NCBI GenBank assembly: GCA_021156165.1
Contig: JAJNBM010000007.1
Span: 1 to 39,465, forward strand
Length of the DNA: 39,465 nucleotides
Direction of reading: 5' to 3'
From: Gammaproteobacteria bacterium
GTDB lineage: Bacteria > Pseudomonadota > Gammaproteobacteria > UBA1113
Part shown: piece by piece, positions 35,135-39,465 of the stretch
Layout: every line of letters begins with the position of its first letter
Position numbering within the stretch: position 1 is the first letter of the stretch
The notes under the pieces: generated by a model
Seen by the model: only the letters and a program-made list of their open reading frames with translations
The model's database searches: none
Told to the model about the DNA's origin: nothing
Program-made: the position numbers and the translations under genes

Positions 35135-35809
35135 CTAAAAAGTAAATTGTTCCACTGTAGCCACATCTTCTAAAGGCGGCAACACCGTTTCAAACAATCT
35201 TTGCTGTTTCCATTCTGCATCCCCCACACGCGTAACCAATAACGCCGTTTGACAAGGCGCTTCTCCCACCACTGCAAACAAGCGCCCGCCTAATTTTAAT
35301 TGGGTTAAGAAATGCTTTTCTAACACCGGCAACGATGCAGTCAGTACAATCACATCGTAGGGTTCATGCTCGGGCCAGCCACAAGCCGCATTGCCCGTTT
35401 CTAGGCTCACATTATCTATATTAAATTGGGCTAATTTCTTTGCCGCATTGTGGCTAAATTCGCTGTATTTATCGACGCTATAAACATAATGGCAAAGCTT
35501 AGCCAATAAGGCCGTTAAATAGCCACTGCCTGTACCCACCTCTAAAACAGTATCTTTTTTAGACAGATTTAAGTTTTGCAGTATCTGACCTTCCAACAAC
35601 GGCGACAACATGGTTTGATGATGCCCTATAGGCAGTTCAGTATCACTGTAAGCCAGCGCCTGATACTGCAGTGGCACAAAAGCCGCTCTAGGAATATCCG
35701 CAAATAAAACCAATATAGCCTCCGAGTCTACCCCATTGGGGCGGATCTGCTGGGTAATCATATTAGCTTTTGCTAGAGATTCGTTTGTTTTTTGAACTAA
35801 TCCAATCAT
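35135..35809 (-). CDS. pcm: Protein-L-isoaspartate O-methyltransferase-like protein
   Basis: A 224-residue SAM methyltransferase of the PIMT family. MITQQIRPNGVDSEAILVLF, IPRAAFVP and GHHQTMLSPLLEGQILQNL match the family N-terminus, and motif I is VLEVGTGSGYLTALLAKL (about 88-105). The classical Ser in the P-I-G-x-x-Q-T-(I/M)-S box is present (HHQTMLS). Family members just upstream of tolC are common in gammaproteobacteria and may act outside simple isoaspartate repair. The gene starts the pcm-tolC-tgt operon, 22 bases before tolC. Confidence 0.85.
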   Translation of the reverse strand: MIGLVQKTNESLAKANMITQQIRPNGVDSEAILVLFADIPRAAFVPLQYQALAYSDTELPIGHHQTMLSPLLEGQILQNLNLSKKDTVLEVGTGSGYLTALLAKLCHYVYSVDKYSEFSHNAAKKLAQFNIDNVSLETGNAACGWPEHEPYDVIVLTASLPVLEKHFLTQLKLGGRLFAVVGEAPCQTALLVTRVGDAEWKQQRLFETVLPPLEDVATVEQFTF

Positions 35810-35927
35810 TTAAAGCCCTTTTATCTATAGGCCTAAGAGTAAGGGGTTTGAACCATAAGTGCAAGAGGCTGGAGGACACCTATGGCATAGGGTTAAGCTC
35901 TAAACTATCAGCAAAACCATGCTCTAT

Positions 35928-35987
35928 CGTAGGGGCAACCCCCTGGTGACTGCCCATCTAGGGCAGGCACGGAGCCTCCCCCTGCGA
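35928..35987. repeat. Double-hairpin palindromic repeat, partly degenerate
   Basis: CGTAGGGGCAACCCCCTGG...GACTGCCC then AGGGCAGGC...GCCTCCCCCTGCG. It follows the plan of the 32401 copy, with substitutions in the arms. It lies between the divergent pcm and nudF genes. Confidence 0.75.
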
Positions 35988-36091
35988 AAGCCATGTTGAG
36001 GTGAACTTAATCGAATACCGCCGGAACACTGCCCAAGAATTGCTCGCGCACCATTCGCATCGCGAAGTATAACGGGTATATACTAAGGCCT

Positions 36092-38712
<2,621 letters not shown>

Positions 38713-38713
38713 C

Positions 38714-39465
38714 ATGTCAGATACTACTATCGATTATGAAGGGATAGAAACCAAACCTTTAAAGGTATTTACTGAGCAAGCCTATTTGGATTATTCCATG
38801 TATGTGATCATGGACCGCGCCTTGCCGCATGTCAGCGATGGCTTAAAGCCCGTGCAACGACGCATTGTGTATGCCATGTCGGAATTAGGCCTAAAAGCCA
38901 CAGCCAAATATAAAAAATCAGCACGTACCGTGGGTGACGTCTTGGGTAAATTTCATCCGCATGGCGATGGCGCTTGTTACGAAGCCATGGTATTAATGGC
39001 GCAACCCTTTTCTTATCGTTATCCTTTGGTCGATGGCCAAGGCAATTGGGGTTCCCCAGACGATCCCAAATCATTTGCAGCGATGCGTTATACTGAATCT
39101 AGATTATCCCCTTATGCCAATGCGCTGTTGGAAGAATTGAGCCAGGCGACTGTAGATTGGATCCCCAACTTCGATGGCACTTTAGAGGAACCGCGCTATT
39201 TACCGGCACGCCTACCCAATATATTGTTAAACGGCGGCATGGGTATTGCCGTGGGTATGGCCACCGATATCCCTTCGCACAACTTAAATGAAGTGGTCGA
39301 TGCGTGTGTGCATCTACTGGATAATCCTAAGGCTAGCGTCAGCGATTTGTGCGAATTTGTGAAAGCACCGGATTACCCTACCGAGGCCGAAATCATCACG
39401 CCAAAACAAGACATTTTGGATATGTATAAAAGTGGTAACGGCTCGGTTAAAATGCGCGCGGTCTA
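38714..39465 (+). CDS. parC: DNA topoisomerase IV subunit A ParC (5' part, cut by window end)
   Basis: ATG at 38714, one base after the parE stop, with about 250 residues to the window end and no stop. The QRDR is [19 protein letters not shown]; the position of E. coli Ser80 is Gly86 here, while Glu90 (E. coli Glu84) is kept. The catalytic Tyr is Tyr126 in [27 protein letters not shown] and [18 protein letters not shown] are ParC-like. It cuts and passes DNA to unlink chromosomes together with ParE. Confidence 0.96.
   Translation, partial: MSDTTIDYEGIETKPLKVFTEQAYLDYSMYVIMDRALPHVSDGLKPVQRRIVYAMSELGLKATAKYKKSARTVGDVLGKFHPHGDGACYEAMVLMAQPFSYRYPLVDGQGNWGSPDDPKSFAAMRYTESRLSPYANALLEELSQATVDWIPNFDGTLEEPRYLPARLPNILLNGGMGIAVGMATDIPSHNLNEVVDACVHLLDNPKASVSDLCEFVKAPDYPTEAEIITPKQDILDMYKSGNGSVKMRAV

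Overview
The window looks like chromosomal DNA of an intracellular or host-associated gammaproteobacterium of the order Legionellales (Coxiella/Legionella relatives; genus not resolvable by eye). The main evidence is a Dot/Icm type IVB secretion triad (icmK/dotH, icmE/dotG, icmG/dotF), a Legionella-type major outer membrane protein, a U-box protein that resembles a translocated E3 ligase, and gammaproteobacterial operons (ubiE-ubiJ-ubiB, lpoA-yraN-diaA-dolP, hfq-hflX, parE-parC). The DNA is moderately AT-rich and carries scattered GC-rich palindromic repeats between genes.

Layout. 1-902: end of a Wzt-like ABC ATPase gene, then parB without an adjacent parA. 903-1281: a GC-rich repeat patch. 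1282-4832 (minus): icmK-icmE-icmG, with an unusually short IcmE/DotG. 5510-6523: MOMP-family porin. 6597-7223 (minus): LysE-type exporter, preceded by a dense TTGAGTAA/TTACTCAA array. 7839-11743: a stress-type cassette (host-attachment-family protein, phosphoribosyltransferase, erythromycin-esterase-like protein, Crp/Fnr regulator, CBS-pair protein). 11930-14350 (minus): groES-groEL behind a sigma-32-type promoter, and a 59-residue csrA. 14351-15305: a long non-coding stretch with two palindromic repeats and a possible structured RNA. 15306-16978 (minus): a U-box effector candidate and a toxin/antitoxin-like pair whose first gene is frameshifted at a G6 tract, which fuses it to the second. 17249-19556: APC amino-acid permease and a SAM methyltransferase. 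19918-21630: an ATPase and a membrane protein, convergent and overlapping at their ends.

21708-25912 (minus) is an envelope block: lpoA, yraN, diaA, dolP and a periplasmic protein. 26331-29271 holds hfq, hflX, rsmE (minus) and a YgjP/SprT-like metallopeptidase. 29364-32340 (minus) is the ubiquinone operon ubiE-ubiJ-ubiB. 32507-35809 (minus) is pcm-tolC-tgt. 36092 to the end is a NudF-like Nudix hydrolase, parE, and the 5' part of parC.

The accessory regions with most novelty are 7224-11743, 14351-16978 and 19557-21630. Several start codons were moved inward where a Shine-Dalgarno sequence and the family length agreed. csrA, the frameshifted toxin-like gene and the parC and ABC-ATPase fragments were read directly from the DNA.
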